Of a stretch of 64,000 nt of DNA, positions 56,655 through 64,000 are shown piece after piece. Each line of letters begins with the position of its first letter. Within the stretch, counting starts at the first letter, position 1. The notes under the pieces were generated by a model. The model did not search any database. It saw only the letters and a list, made by a program, of their open reading frames with translations, and was not told the origin of the DNA. This DNA comes from Mucilaginibacter_A sp041088075 (GTDB lineage Bacteria; Bacteroidota; Bacteroidia; Sphingobacteriales; Sphingobacteriaceae). Where the stretch lies: contig NZ_JBGCVY010000008.1 of the NCBI RefSeq assembly GCF_041088075.1, positions 55,146 to 119,145 on the forward strand, read 5' to 3'. Both the position numbers and the translations under genes were made by a program.

Positions 56655-58091
56655 ATGCCGGACAACAAATATACTTTCGGAATGATTGGGTTAGGAACCA
56701 TGGGCAGAAACCTCTTGCTCAACATGGCCGATCATGGTTTTAAGGGTGCAGGATATGATAAAGACACTTCCAAACTGGAGTTGCTGCATTCGGAAGGCGA
56801 GGGAAAACCCGTACAAGGATTTGCAACTTTGCCCGAATTTATAAGCAGTTTGCAAAAACCCCGCGCTTTGATGATGCTGGTGCCTGCCGGAAAAATTGTG
56901 GACAGCGTAATCGAAGACCTGATCCCGTTGATGGAAGAAGGCGACATTATTATTGATGGAGGGAACTCTTATTTTATTGATACCGACCGCCGTGTTGCCT
57001 ATCTACAAACTAAAAAACTGCACTTTTTTGGAATGGGGATTTCCGGTGGGGAAGAAGGTGCGCGTAAAGGCCCGAGCATGATGCCGGGCGGTGATAAAGA
57101 AGCTTATTCTCACGTAGAAAATATATTCAACGCTATTGCAGCCCAGGCAGATGGCGAACCCTGTGTTACTTATATCGGCCCGGGCGCTTCCGGCCATTTT
57201 GTAAAAATGGTACACAACGGCATTGAGTATGGTTTGATGCAACTGATTGCCGAAACTTACGGCTTGTTGAAGAAAGGTTTGCAACTGGACGACCAGGCCA
57301 TACAGCAGGTTTTCGCAAAGTGGAACGAAGGCGAGTTGAAATCTTATTTGCTGGATATCACCAAAGATATTTTCAACTTTAAAGAAGATGGCTCCAACGA
57401 ACTTCTTTTAAATAGTATTAAAGATGAAGCCCGCGCCAAAGGGACAGGCAAATGGACTTCACAAATTGCCATGGATTTGGAAACACCTGTCCCAACTATT
57501 GATACGGCTGTTTCCATGCGCGACCTTTCCAAGTACAAAGATTTGCGGGTGAAGTTATCGGAAATATATCCGGAAAAGTTTCCTTTATCAGCAGAAAATA
57601 AGGACGAATTTATCAACAACATGGAGCAGGCATTGTATTTCAACATGATCATGACTTATACCCAAGGCATGCATTTGTTGTTTAAAGCTTCTATCGCTTA
57701 CAACTACAACCTCAATCTTGCTGCAATTGCCAGTATTTGGCGTGGCGGGTGTATTATTCGTTCGGAGTTTTTAAATGTAATTACCAAAGCTTACAACGAT
57801 AATAACAACTTGGAACTGCTGCTAACAGATGGAACGGTGCAAGGCTTGGTTAAAAAAGCAGAAAGCAGTGTCCGTACAGTTCTTACCGCTGCTGTACAAT
57901 CCGGAATTGCTGTGTCGGCTTATGCTTCCTGCTTAAGCTACTACGATACTTTCCGCACCAAAAACCTGCCTACAAACCTTATTCAGGCACAACGCGATTA
58001 TTTTGGCGCACATACTTATGAATTGATTGGAAAAGAAGGGACTTTCCATACCGAATGGCAAGCCATCCCTTCGCACAAAACCAATAATTAA
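56655..58091 (+). CDS. gnd: 6-phosphogluconate dehydrogenase (decarboxylating)
   Basis: 478 residues. Oxidises 6-phosphogluconate to ribulose 5-phosphate with NADP. Landmarks: FGMIGLGTMGRNLLLNMADHG, IIDGGNSYFIDTDRRV, FFGMGISGGEEGARKGPSMMPGG, SGHFVKMVHNGIEYGLMQLIAETY with the catalytic Lys, and GCIIRSEFLN. Stop codon 2 bp before a motif copy. Upstream of zwf in the same direction, the two oxidative-branch dehydrogenases side by side. Confidence 0.97.
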   Translation: MPDNKYTFGMIGLGTMGRNLLLNMADHGFKGAGYDKDTSKLELLHSEGEGKPVQGFATLPEFISSLQKPRALMMLVPAGKIVDSVIEDLIPLMEEGDIIIDGGNSYFIDTDRRVAYLQTKKLHFFGMGISGGEEGARKGPSMMPGGDKEAYSHVENIFNAIAAQADGEPCVTYIGPGASGHFVKMVHNGIEYGLMQLIAETYGLLKKGLQLDDQAIQQVFAKWNEGELKSYLLDITKDIFNFKEDGSNELLLNSIKDEARAKGTGKWTSQIAMDLETPVPTIDTAVSMRDLSKYKDLRVKLSEIYPEKFPLSAENKDEFINNMEQALYFNMIMTYTQGMHLLFKASIAYNYNLNLAAIASIWRGGCIIRSEFLNVITKAYNDNNNLELLLTDGTVQGLVKKAESSVRTVLTAAVQSGIAVSAYASCLSYYDTFRTKNLPTNLIQAQRDYFGAHTYELIGKEGTFHTEWQAIPSHKTNN

Positions 58092-58092
58092 C

Positions 58093-58104
58093 ATGCTTCT
58101 TTTA
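58093..58104 (-). repeat. motif copy between gnd and zwf
   Basis: Exact copy in the 48-bp spacer, one base after the gnd stop, followed by CCGGCTATTTTTA. Confidence 0.65.
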
Positions 58105-58139
58105 CCGGCTATTTTTAAACATCTATTGTGAACAAGACC

Positions 58140-59645
58140 ATGAAATCAACCAAAGATCAGCCTACTGTTTTTGTAATTTTCGGTGGTACCGGCGACTTGA
58201 ACTGGCGCAAGGTTACGCCAGCACTTTACAATTTATTTTTGGATAACTGGCTGCCTGATCATTTTTCAATTATTGGTTCCGGCAGGACAAAACTATCGGA
58301 CGATGATTTTAAGAAAAAAATGCTCGATGGTATCAACCAGTTTTCAAGAAGCGGAAAAGCTGACCCTGAGAAATGGGCCACATTTTCTGAACACATTTTT
58401 TATCAGGCGGCAGATTTGAACGATGCCGAAACTTACAAAGAGTTTGGCAACCTTATTAAAAACTACGAAACCGAGTGGAAACAGGAAGCCAACGTAATTT
58501 ATTACCTCGCCGTTGCACCCCAGTTTTTTCCGGTTATTGCAGAAAATATTTCTAAAAGTGGCCTGGCCCAAAACCCGGACAAAGTAAGGATTGTGATCGA
58601 AAAACCTTTTGGGCATGACCTGGAATCTGCCAAATCGCTTAACCAATTGTTAAGCCGTATTTTTCAGGAAAAGCAGATTTACCGCATAGACCATTACTTG
58701 GGAAAAGAAACCGTACAAAACATACTTACTTTTCGTTTTGCCAACTTGCTTTGCGAACCTGTTTGGAACCGGAATTATATTGAGCATGTTCAGATTTCGG
58801 TTACCGAACAATTGGGCGTGCAAGACCGCGGCGATTATTACGAAGGGGCAGGGGCCATGCGCGATATGATCCAAAACCATATTTTGCAATTGCTTTGTTT
58901 GGTGGCCATGGAAGTGCCGGTTGATTTTGGTGCAGATGAAATCCGGAACAAAAAAGTTGATGTGCTACATGCCATGCGCCCTTTCACTTCAGAAAACATT
59001 AAAAACCGTGCAGTGCGTGGCCAGTATGGCAAAGGCTGGATAGAAGGCAAAGAAGTTCCGGGCTACCGGCAGGAAGCAAAAGTTGACCCTAATTCTAATA
59101 CCGAAACTTTTGCTGCCGTTAAGTTTTTTGTGGACAACTGGCGCTGGCAAGATGTTCCATTTTACGTCCGTACCGGCAAAAGAATGCACCAAACAGCATC
59201 TGTGATAACGATACAGTTTAAAGATGTCCCACACTTGATTTTTCCTGAGGAAGCAACAGATAGCTGGCAGCAAAACCGTTTAATTATCAGTATCCAACCC
59301 GAAATGAGCATCCGTTTACAGGTTCAAGCCAAAAGGCCGGGCGTAGACATGGTCATCAATACGGTTGATATGGTTTTTGATTACAAAGGCAGCTACGATA
59401 ACCAGGCACCCGAAGCTTATGAAACACTGATACTGGACACCATGCAAGGCGACCAGACTTTGTTTATGCGGGCCGACCAAGTTGAAGCAGCATGGGCGTT
59501 GATTATGCCGATTTTGAATACTTGGGAATCTAAAAAAAGCACGAAATTTCCTAATTACTCTGCCGATTCCTGGGGGCCGGAAGTGGCAGAGGCGCTGATT
59601 GCACGCGATGGTTACCATTGGTTCACCCTTCCAAAAAAAGAATAA
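58140..59645 (+). CDS. zwf: glucose-6-phosphate dehydrogenase
   Basis: 501 residues from ATG 58140 (an in-frame GTG at 58128 is an alternative that adds four residues). Oxidises glucose 6-phosphate to 6-phosphogluconolactone. The coenzyme motif FVIFGGTGDLNWRKVTPALYNLF differs slightly from the common GASGDLxxRK form. The active-site segment is RIDHYLGKETVQN with the catalytic His further on, and PFYVRTGKRM and EAYETLILD complete the signature. The start of pgl follows 2 bp after the stop. Confidence 0.97.
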   Translation: MKSTKDQPTVFVIFGGTGDLNWRKVTPALYNLFLDNWLPDHFSIIGSGRTKLSDDDFKKKMLDGINQFSRSGKADPEKWATFSEHIFYQAADLNDAETYKEFGNLIKNYETEWKQEANVIYYLAVAPQFFPVIAENISKSGLAQNPDKVRIVIEKPFGHDLESAKSLNQLLSRIFQEKQIYRIDHYLGKETVQNILTFRFANLLCEPVWNRNYIEHVQISVTEQLGVQDRGDYYEGAGAMRDMIQNHILQLLCLVAMEVPVDFGADEIRNKKVDVLHAMRPFTSENIKNRAVRGQYGKGWIEGKEVPGYRQEAKVDPNSNTETFAAVKFFVDNWRWQDVPFYVRTGKRMHQTASVITIQFKDVPHLIFPEEATDSWQQNRLIISIQPEMSIRLQVQAKRPGVDMVINTVDMVFDYKGSYDNQAPEAYETLILDTMQGDQTLFMRADQVEAAWALIMPILNTWESKKSTKFPNYSADSWGPEVAEALIARDGYHWFTLPKKE

Positions 59646-59647
59646 TT

Positions 59648-60382
59648 ATGCAAGCAAAACTAAATATCTTTTCATCAGAGCAGGAAGTGCTACAACACTT
59701 GGCCAACTATTTTATGGAAATTGCCAACCAGGCGATTAAAGAAAACGGCATGTTTAATGTTTCGCTTTCCGGCGGCAGTTCTCCAAAAAAGCTGTACGAA
59801 ATGCTGGCTTCTCCCGACTATAAAGAGAAAATAGCCTGGGACAAAGTTTATTTTTTCTTTGGCGATGAACGTTATGTTCCTGCCAATGACCCCAACAGCA
59901 ATTTTCTGATGGCAAAAAAAGCATTGTTCGAACCGCTTCAAATCCATTCTTCCCAAATTGTTCCGGTTAATACAACTTTGCCGCCAGAGCAGGCTGCCGA
60001 AGCTTATGCCTCGGCTGTTTACACACATTTTAAACCTTATAATGCCAGGTTTGATTTGGTTTTGTTGGGTTTGGGCGATAATGCACACACCGCTTCGCTT
60101 TTCCCGCATACCAGTATTTTACATGAAGAAGAATCATCTGTAAAAGCAGTTTGGCTGGAAGACCAGCAGGTTTACCGTATTTCGATGACGGCAGCCATGA
60201 TTAACGCCGCACACCATATTGCTTTTTTAGTTTATGATGCAGGAAAAGCAGAAGCTGTACACCAGGTGTTGGAAGAGAACGAAAACATCGAACAATACCC
60301 GGCACAATTGATCAAAACAGACGGGGATCTGCAATGGTTTTTAGATGAAGCTGCGGCATCAAAATTGGCCGAAAAACGTTGA
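59648..60382 (+). CDS. pgl: 6-phosphogluconolactonase
   Basis: 244 residues from ATG 59648, which lies 2 bp after the zwf stop; the longer frame overlaps zwf and adds unlikely residues. Landmarks: FNVSLSGGSSPKKLYEMLAS, FFFGDERYVPANDPNSNFLMAKKALFE, LLGLGDNAHTASLFPHT, and ISMTAAMINAAHHIAFLV. Completes the oxidative branch with zwf and gnd. The cluster ends here with a terminator. Confidence 0.96.
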   Translation: MQAKLNIFSSEQEVLQHLANYFMEIANQAIKENGMFNVSLSGGSSPKKLYEMLASPDYKEKIAWDKVYFFFGDERYVPANDPNSNFLMAKKALFEPLQIHSSQIVPVNTTLPPEQAAEAYASAVYTHFKPYNARFDLVLLGLGDNAHTASLFPHTSILHEEESSVKAVWLEDQQVYRISMTAAMINAAHHIAFLVYDAGKAEAVHQVLEENENIEQYPAQLIKTDGDLQWFLDEAAASKLAEKR

Positions 60383-60449
60383 TACTTCTTTTACCACATA
60401 AAAATTAGGATTCCTAAAAAAGCGATGGTTTGTAAAAATCATCGCTTTT
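60382..60449 (+). terminator. motif copy and hairpin terminator ending the pentose-phosphate cluster
   Basis: An inverted motif copy (60382-60393, GTAT form) starts on the last base of the pgl stop codon. The hairpin proper is AAAAGCGATG (60418-60427) with CATCGCTTTT (60440-60449) followed by GTTTTG. Confidence 0.8.
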
Positions 60450-60519
60450 GTTTTGTTCACTGCGAACAAAATCAAGTTAATCCTGTCTGGCTTTAAACTA
60501 ATCTAAAGCAACAAAACCT

Positions 60520-61248
60520 ATGAGATTCGAAAATAAAATTTGCCTTGTTACCGGAGGAGGTTCCGGTATCGGCCGTGCAACCTGTATCCGCCTTGCTTCC
60601 GAAGGCGGGACTGTAGTTGTAGTTGATATCAACGAGCAGCACGGAAACGAAACGGCAAGCCTGATCCAGCAACAAAAAGGCAACGCGATGTTTGTTAAAA
60701 CAGATGTTGGTGTTTCTGCCGAAATAGAAAACTGTGTAAAAACAGTGATTGACCAATACAAACGCATAGATATTTTGGTTAACGATGCGGCCTTTATGAC
60801 TTTTAACAAAATTGTAGACCTGGCCGAAAGCGATTGGGACAAAGTGATGAACATCAACCTAAAATCTGTTTTTCTATTCTGCAAATACAGCCTGCCTTAC
60901 ATGAAAAAAGGCGCAGTGGTCAACATCAGTTCTGTACACGCGTTTGAAACAACAGCCAACGTTTTGCCTTATGCAGCCACAAAAGGCGGGATAGAAGCTT
61001 TTACCCGTGGCTTAAGCCTGGAGTATAAATCCGATCAGGCACGTTTTAATTGTGTGGCGCCAGGATCGGTAGATACGCCGATGCTTTGGTCGAACCCGGA
61101 CATTAAAGACGGGGTGGAAAAAATGCAGGGTGCCATAGGCAAACCGGAAGAACTGGCCGCAGCTATTTGTTTTATGGCTTCGGATGAAGCTTCGTTTGTC
61201 AACGGCACAACGCTGGTGGTTGATGGCGGTCGATTAGATATACTTTAA
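60520..61248 (+). CDS. short-chain dehydrogenase/reductase
   Basis: 242 residues, classical SDR. Coenzyme loop VTGGGSGIGRATC, NDAAF in place of NNAG, catalytic Ser in VNISSVHAFETT, YAATKGG active site (YxxxK), and the terminal FVNGTTLVVDGG. An Asp at the end of the second strand (VVVVDINEQ) favours NAD over NADP. The substrate may be a sugar or alcohol; the GH1-like gene 20 bp downstream suggests glycoside-related chemistry, an inference from position. Confidence 0.9.
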   Translation: MRFENKICLVTGGGSGIGRATCIRLASEGGTVVVVDINEQHGNETASLIQQQKGNAMFVKTDVGVSAEIENCVKTVIDQYKRIDILVNDAAFMTFNKIVDLAESDWDKVMNINLKSVFLFCKYSLPYMKKGAVVNISSVHAFETTANVLPYAATKGGIEAFTRGLSLEYKSDQARFNCVAPGSVDTPMLWSNPDIKDGVEKMQGAIGKPEELAAAICFMASDEASFVNGTTLVVDGGRLDIL

Positions 61249-61268
61249 ACCAGCCTGTATATTTTGCT

Positions 61269-62468
61269 ATGAGAAACAAATTTATGTTTGCCACCGGTAT
61301 CGAAAACAGTTACCCTACTGTTTTTATCGGTGGAAAAAAGGTAAGGGTTGACGAACTCGAAAAAACCGGCCATTATCAAAGATGGCAGGAAGATTTCCGG
61401 TTGGTTAAAGAGATGGGGATTGAATATTTAAGGTACGGGCCGCCTTATTTTTCTACCAACATCGGCCCTGGGCAGTATAATTGGGATTTTGCAGATGAAA
61501 CTTTCAACAAGTTGAAAGAACTCAATATTACGCCCATTGTTGACCTTTGCCATTTTGGTGTCCCGGATTGGCTGGACAACTTTCAAAACCCGGATTTTCC
61601 TCAATATTTTGCCGAATATGCTTTGGCTTTTGCAAAAAGGTACCCTCACCTTAAATTTTATACACCTGTAAACGAAATTTTTGTTACCGCTTCCTTCTCC
61701 GGGCAGTATGGTTGGTGGAACGAAAGTTTGTCGAGCGACAGGGGTTTTGTAACAGCGTTGAAACATTTATGCAAAGCAAATGTGCTGGCGATGGAAGCAA
61801 TTGAAAAAGTGCAGCCTGATGTAACTTTTATCCAAAGCGAATCGTCCGAGTACTTTCACCCCGAAGACCCTTCCTGTTGCGAACTTGCTGATTTTTTAAA
61901 TTTAAAACGTTTTTTATCGCTTGACCTTTCTTATGCACATCCCATCAAAGTTCCGCATTATAAATATTTAATGGAAAACGGGATGACGGATGCCGAATAC
62001 GAATGGTTTATGAACAACAAGATCCGCGGGAAATGTATCATGGGAACAGATTACTACGTTACTAATGAACACATAGTGCATAGTGATGGTTCAACCAGCC
62101 CGGCAGGAGAAATTTTTGGTTATTACGTCATTACCCACCAGTATTATACCCGATACCGTTTGCCCGTAATGCATACAGAAACCAATATTGCCGAACCGCT
62201 TTCTGTAGCATGGCTGCAAAAAGAATGGGCAAACTTGTACCGTTTTATGCAGGACGGTTTTCCGATCGTTGGTTTTACCTGGTACAGTTTGCTGGACCAG
62301 GTGGATTGGGACACAGCCTTGCGGCAGGATAACGGCACAGTAAACCCTTTGGGTTTGTATGATTTGGACCGAAAGATCAGGCCGGTGGGCGAAGCGTATC
62401 AAAATCTGATTAAAAACTGGCGGCCGGTATTGGATGAAGAATCATTAAGAATGAACATCAACACCTAA
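61269..62468 (+). CDS. GH1-like glycoside hydrolase
   Basis: 399 residues, shorter than typical beta-glucosidases (about 450). Clan-A features: MFATGIENSYPTVFIGGKK, the acid/base region FYTPVNEIFVTASFSGQYGWW with Glu of NE, and the nucleophile region LPVMHTETNIAEP with Glu of TETN, then GFTWYSLLDQVDWDTALR and the NGTVNPLGLYDLDRKIRPVGEAY end typical of family 1. No signal peptide, so it is probably cytoplasmic. Together with the SDR it forms a two-gene unit; the substrate is unknown. Confidence 0.85.
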   Translation: MRNKFMFATGIENSYPTVFIGGKKVRVDELEKTGHYQRWQEDFRLVKEMGIEYLRYGPPYFSTNIGPGQYNWDFADETFNKLKELNITPIVDLCHFGVPDWLDNFQNPDFPQYFAEYALAFAKRYPHLKFYTPVNEIFVTASFSGQYGWWNESLSSDRGFVTALKHLCKANVLAMEAIEKVQPDVTFIQSESSEYFHPEDPSCCELADFLNLKRFLSLDLSYAHPIKVPHYKYLMENGMTDAEYEWFMNNKIRGKCIMGTDYYVTNEHIVHSDGSTSPAGEIFGYYVITHQYYTRYRLPVMHTETNIAEPLSVAWLQKEWANLYRFMQDGFPIVGFTWYSLLDQVDWDTALRQDNGTVNPLGLYDLDRKIRPVGEAYQNLIKNWRPVLDEESLRMNINT

Positions 62469-62478
62469 AAACAGGCGG

Positions 62479-62490
62479 TAAAAGAAGTAT
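62479..62490 (+). repeat. motif copy (GTAT form) between convergent genes
   Basis: GGCGGTAAAAGAAGTAT in the 31-bp gap between the GH1-like stop and the DUF6702 stop. Confidence 0.65.
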
Positions 62491-62499
62491 CTGTAAAAA

Positions 62500-62976
62500 T
62501 CAAAATTTAAAATTGGCATCGGCATCAGGGTTATCTACCTTGGTGCTTTTTCTTTGGTTATTTACAATCACGTGCATCATATTGATCTGCTCGGGGTGCT
62601 GTTCGTACAGCAAATCATCATGCACCTGTACTTCTTTTACCGCATTAATTCCTTTCACTTCAAAATAACTCCAGGCGCCGTCTTCCTGGATTTCGTAGCC
62701 GATAAAACTTAAATTTAAAGGTTTTCCATCTGCACGAATAATTAAATGCTTCTTCACATAATCGTTAATGAGCTTGTTGATTTGCGCTTTGTCTTTTGGT
62801 TTTACAATGTCCAATTGCATGTGATACTGTTTTTCTAAAGCTTTTTCCAAGTCATCATAAAACATTCGGCAACTGATTTCTATCGAATGGTTGCTAGGGT
62901 TTTGTTTGATCTCGGTAACGCTTACATAAAACGGATGGAAAATACGGAACCAGGAAATGAGCAAAAGTTGTAACAT
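62500..62976 (-). CDS. DUF6702 family protein
   Basis: 158 residues. A hydrophobic N-terminus (LQLLLISWFRIF) leads to HPFYVSVTEIKQNPSNHSIEISCRMFYDDLEKALEKQY, the DUF6702 signature; a Bacteroidota-wide family presumed exported and often encoded near M1 peptidases, which is not the case here. Function unknown. A motif copy (62628-62639) inside the gene encodes AVKEVQ. Confidence 0.85.
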   Translation of the reverse strand: MLQLLLISWFRIFHPFYVSVTEIKQNPSNHSIEISCRMFYDDLEKALEKQYHMQLDIVKPKDKAQINKLINDYVKKHLIIRADGKPLNLSFIGYEIQEDGAWSYFEVKGINAVKEVQVHDDLLYEQHPEQINMMHVIVNNQRKSTKVDNPDADANFKF

Positions 62977-63092
62977 GTTTGATTTGTTTTTGAAATTTAT
63001 TTTAAAAAAACTTGTTTCTAGAGTACATTAATAAGAAACACTATATGAATTCACTATAATTCTAATTGGTTTTATTTAATATTATTCAAAAA

Positions 63093-64000
63093 TTAAATCC
63101 CTAAAATATTCTTCAAACTTTTTTTATCTCCATCAGAATCAGACAACAAAAACACGGATGATTCACCAGCTAAAATTTTATTAAATATCTTCCGTATTAC
63201 TTCATCAATATTTTTAGAAATTCGTTTAACCTCTGCATCTGTTTTTTTTATAAAATTTCCATGCATTAAGTTTGATCTAAGAGTGTAAGCATCTTTAACA
63301 AGTTCAAAGATTTCTTTTTTTTCATGTTTTTCTCCGCCTATAAATAAAGATGAGCGTTCTGAAAGTTGATGTTGAACTTCATTATTGTTTGAAGTAAATA
63401 GACTTTCAAGTAAAGTCATGTAAAAACTAATTTTTAACGTTACTTCAGATGTAGTTCGTGCAACCATCAAAAATAAATATGCTCTAACTAATCTATTTTT
63501 AAATTTTGCAATGAAGTTCGCACCTGTAGTTGTAAATTCTTTATCTTCGTAAACTAAATCTTGTTCTATCTTATAGAAAAAGAGCTTTGCTATTTTAGGT
63601 ACTAAAATTTGAATTAAATCCAATTCTGATTTGGAATAATCAACTACCACTTTATCACCTTCTGAATTTGTTACTGAGGAAGAACGAAAATATGATACAA
63701 CTTCTTGATTTCTTTGTAAATAACACTTTTCTGCGTTTATAGAATTATCTTTCACAAACCACATACAGTTTATAATGCTAAACTTATCACTATCTAATAT
63801 AGTAATAGTTTCTTTTAAACTACCCGATTTTGAGAAGTCTGCAACTTCAACTATTGCTACTGCGCAAGGATATTTCATTAACTTATCATAAGCTTTTTTA
63901 CCTTCTAACATTATAAAATCAGAATTGTAAAATATTTGGCTTATTTTAAAGTTGTTTTGTGTTAAAAAAAGATTATTAAATGAACAATCCTCAGAAGTTT
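63093..64000 (-). CDS. A+T-rich protein with a HEPN-like C-terminus, 5' end off the right edge
   Basis: The frame has a Met at 63911 but stays open to position 64000, so the gene is probably longer and the start is not in the window. About 300 residues are visible. The C-terminal part, KDAYTLRSNLMHGNFIKK (about 210-225 counted from that Met), has the Rx4H signature and helical context of HEPN/Apea-type domains, which often act as RNases in defence and toxin systems. The N-terminal part is not recognised. Base composition is far more A+T-rich than the rest of the window, and no dispersed motif occurs, both consistent with recent acquisition. Confidence 0.7.
   Translation of the reverse strand, partial: TSEDCSFNNLFLTQNNFKISQIFYNSDFIMLEGKKAYDKLMKYPCAVAIVEVADFSKSGSLKETITILDSDKFSIINCMWFVKDNSINAEKCYLQRNQEVVSYFRSSSVTNSEGDKVVVDYSKSELDLIQILVPKIAKLFFYKIEQDLVYEDKEFTTTGANFIAKFKNRLVRAYLFLMVARTTSEVTLKISFYMTLLESLFTSNNNEVQHQLSERSSLFIGGEKHEKKEIFELVKDAYTLRSNLMHGNFIKKTDAEVKRISKNIDEVIRKIFNKILAGESSVFLLSDSDGDKKSLKNILGI

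Noticed and set aside
1..64000. CRISPR array from the repeated 12-bp motif
   Set aside because: Copies are irregularly spaced over the whole window, in both orientations and partly inside genes; there are no regular spacers and no cas genes.
1..64000. Strand-polar chromosome signals (Chi-like or KOPS-like)
   Set aside because: The motif is nearly balanced between strands (about 35 versus 28) with no run of one orientation, unlike polar recombination or segregation signals. Only a whole-genome skew test could exclude it fully.

Overview
This window looks like chromosomal DNA of a Bacteroidota species, most probably a Sphingobacteriaceae member of the Pedobacter/Mucilaginibacter type. The evidence is a type IX secretion substrate with a gliding-type C-terminal domain beside a PorP/SprF protein, a TonB-dependent receptor, a fused SecDF, a Rho factor with a long Asn/Gln-rich N-terminal insert, DUF4251, DUF983 and DUF6702 proteins, and genes lacking Shine-Dalgarno sequences. 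No rRNA, tRNA, CRISPR array, transposase or phage gene was found. Base composition is even except at the right edge, which is clearly richer in A+T.

Layout. 1-852: 5' part of a sensor histidine kinase whose C-terminus lies off the left edge. 1.1-2.9 kb: secreted DUF1080 protein, DUF983 protein, ModE-type regulator. 3.3-7.9 kb: TonB receptor, Fur-family repressor, MerC protein (a likely metal-handling group), secreted dienelactone hydrolase. 7.9-9.0 kb: an A+T-rich stretch with no gene. 9.0-12.0 kb: surface/adhesin operon using type IX secretion. 12.4-16.0 kb: fdhD, a small unknown gene and a formate-dehydrogenase-like molybdoenzyme. 16-31.7 kb: housekeeping (class II aldolase, accD, NDH-2, secDF, folA, M1 peptidase, thyA, ispE) with a run of small unknown genes at 19.9-21.8 kb. 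32.6-44.3 kb: EamA transporter, LptF/G, tgt, glycosyltransferases, sigma factor, rsmG, dprA, phosphatases, polX. 44.4-51.2 kb: sppA, folK, Hpt protein, purS, pssA, rho, pyrF. 51.6-60.4 kb: a nearly complete pentose-phosphate cluster (ROK kinase, tkt, rpiB, tal, HAD, gnd, zwf, pgl). 60.5-62.5 kb: SDR and GH1-like hydrolase. 63.1 kb to the edge: an A+T-rich gene with a HEPN-like signature.

The most striking feature is not a gene. A 12-bp word, TAAAAGAAGCAT (often preceded by GG and an A/T-rich ACCAATTTTTA-like arm), occurs about 60 times, roughly once per kb, in near-equal numbers on both strands. Most copies are intergenic, singly, as terminator-like inverted pairs, or as arms of about 94-bp imperfect palindromes. 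About 18 lie inside genes (rsmG, ispE, folK, tgt, polX, pssA and others), where the family alignment shows no insertion, so they seem to have arisen by substitution. A second form, TAAAAACAGTAT, behaves the same way. Density, two-strand balance, inverted pairs at gene ends, tolerance in coding DNA and an A/T-rich flank match the hallmarks of DNA uptake sequences known from Neisseriaceae and Pasteurellaceae, and the window also carries dprA. I know of no such sequence described for this phylum. The alternatives, a MITE/REP family or a chromosome-wide protein-binding site, cannot be excluded from sequence alone.
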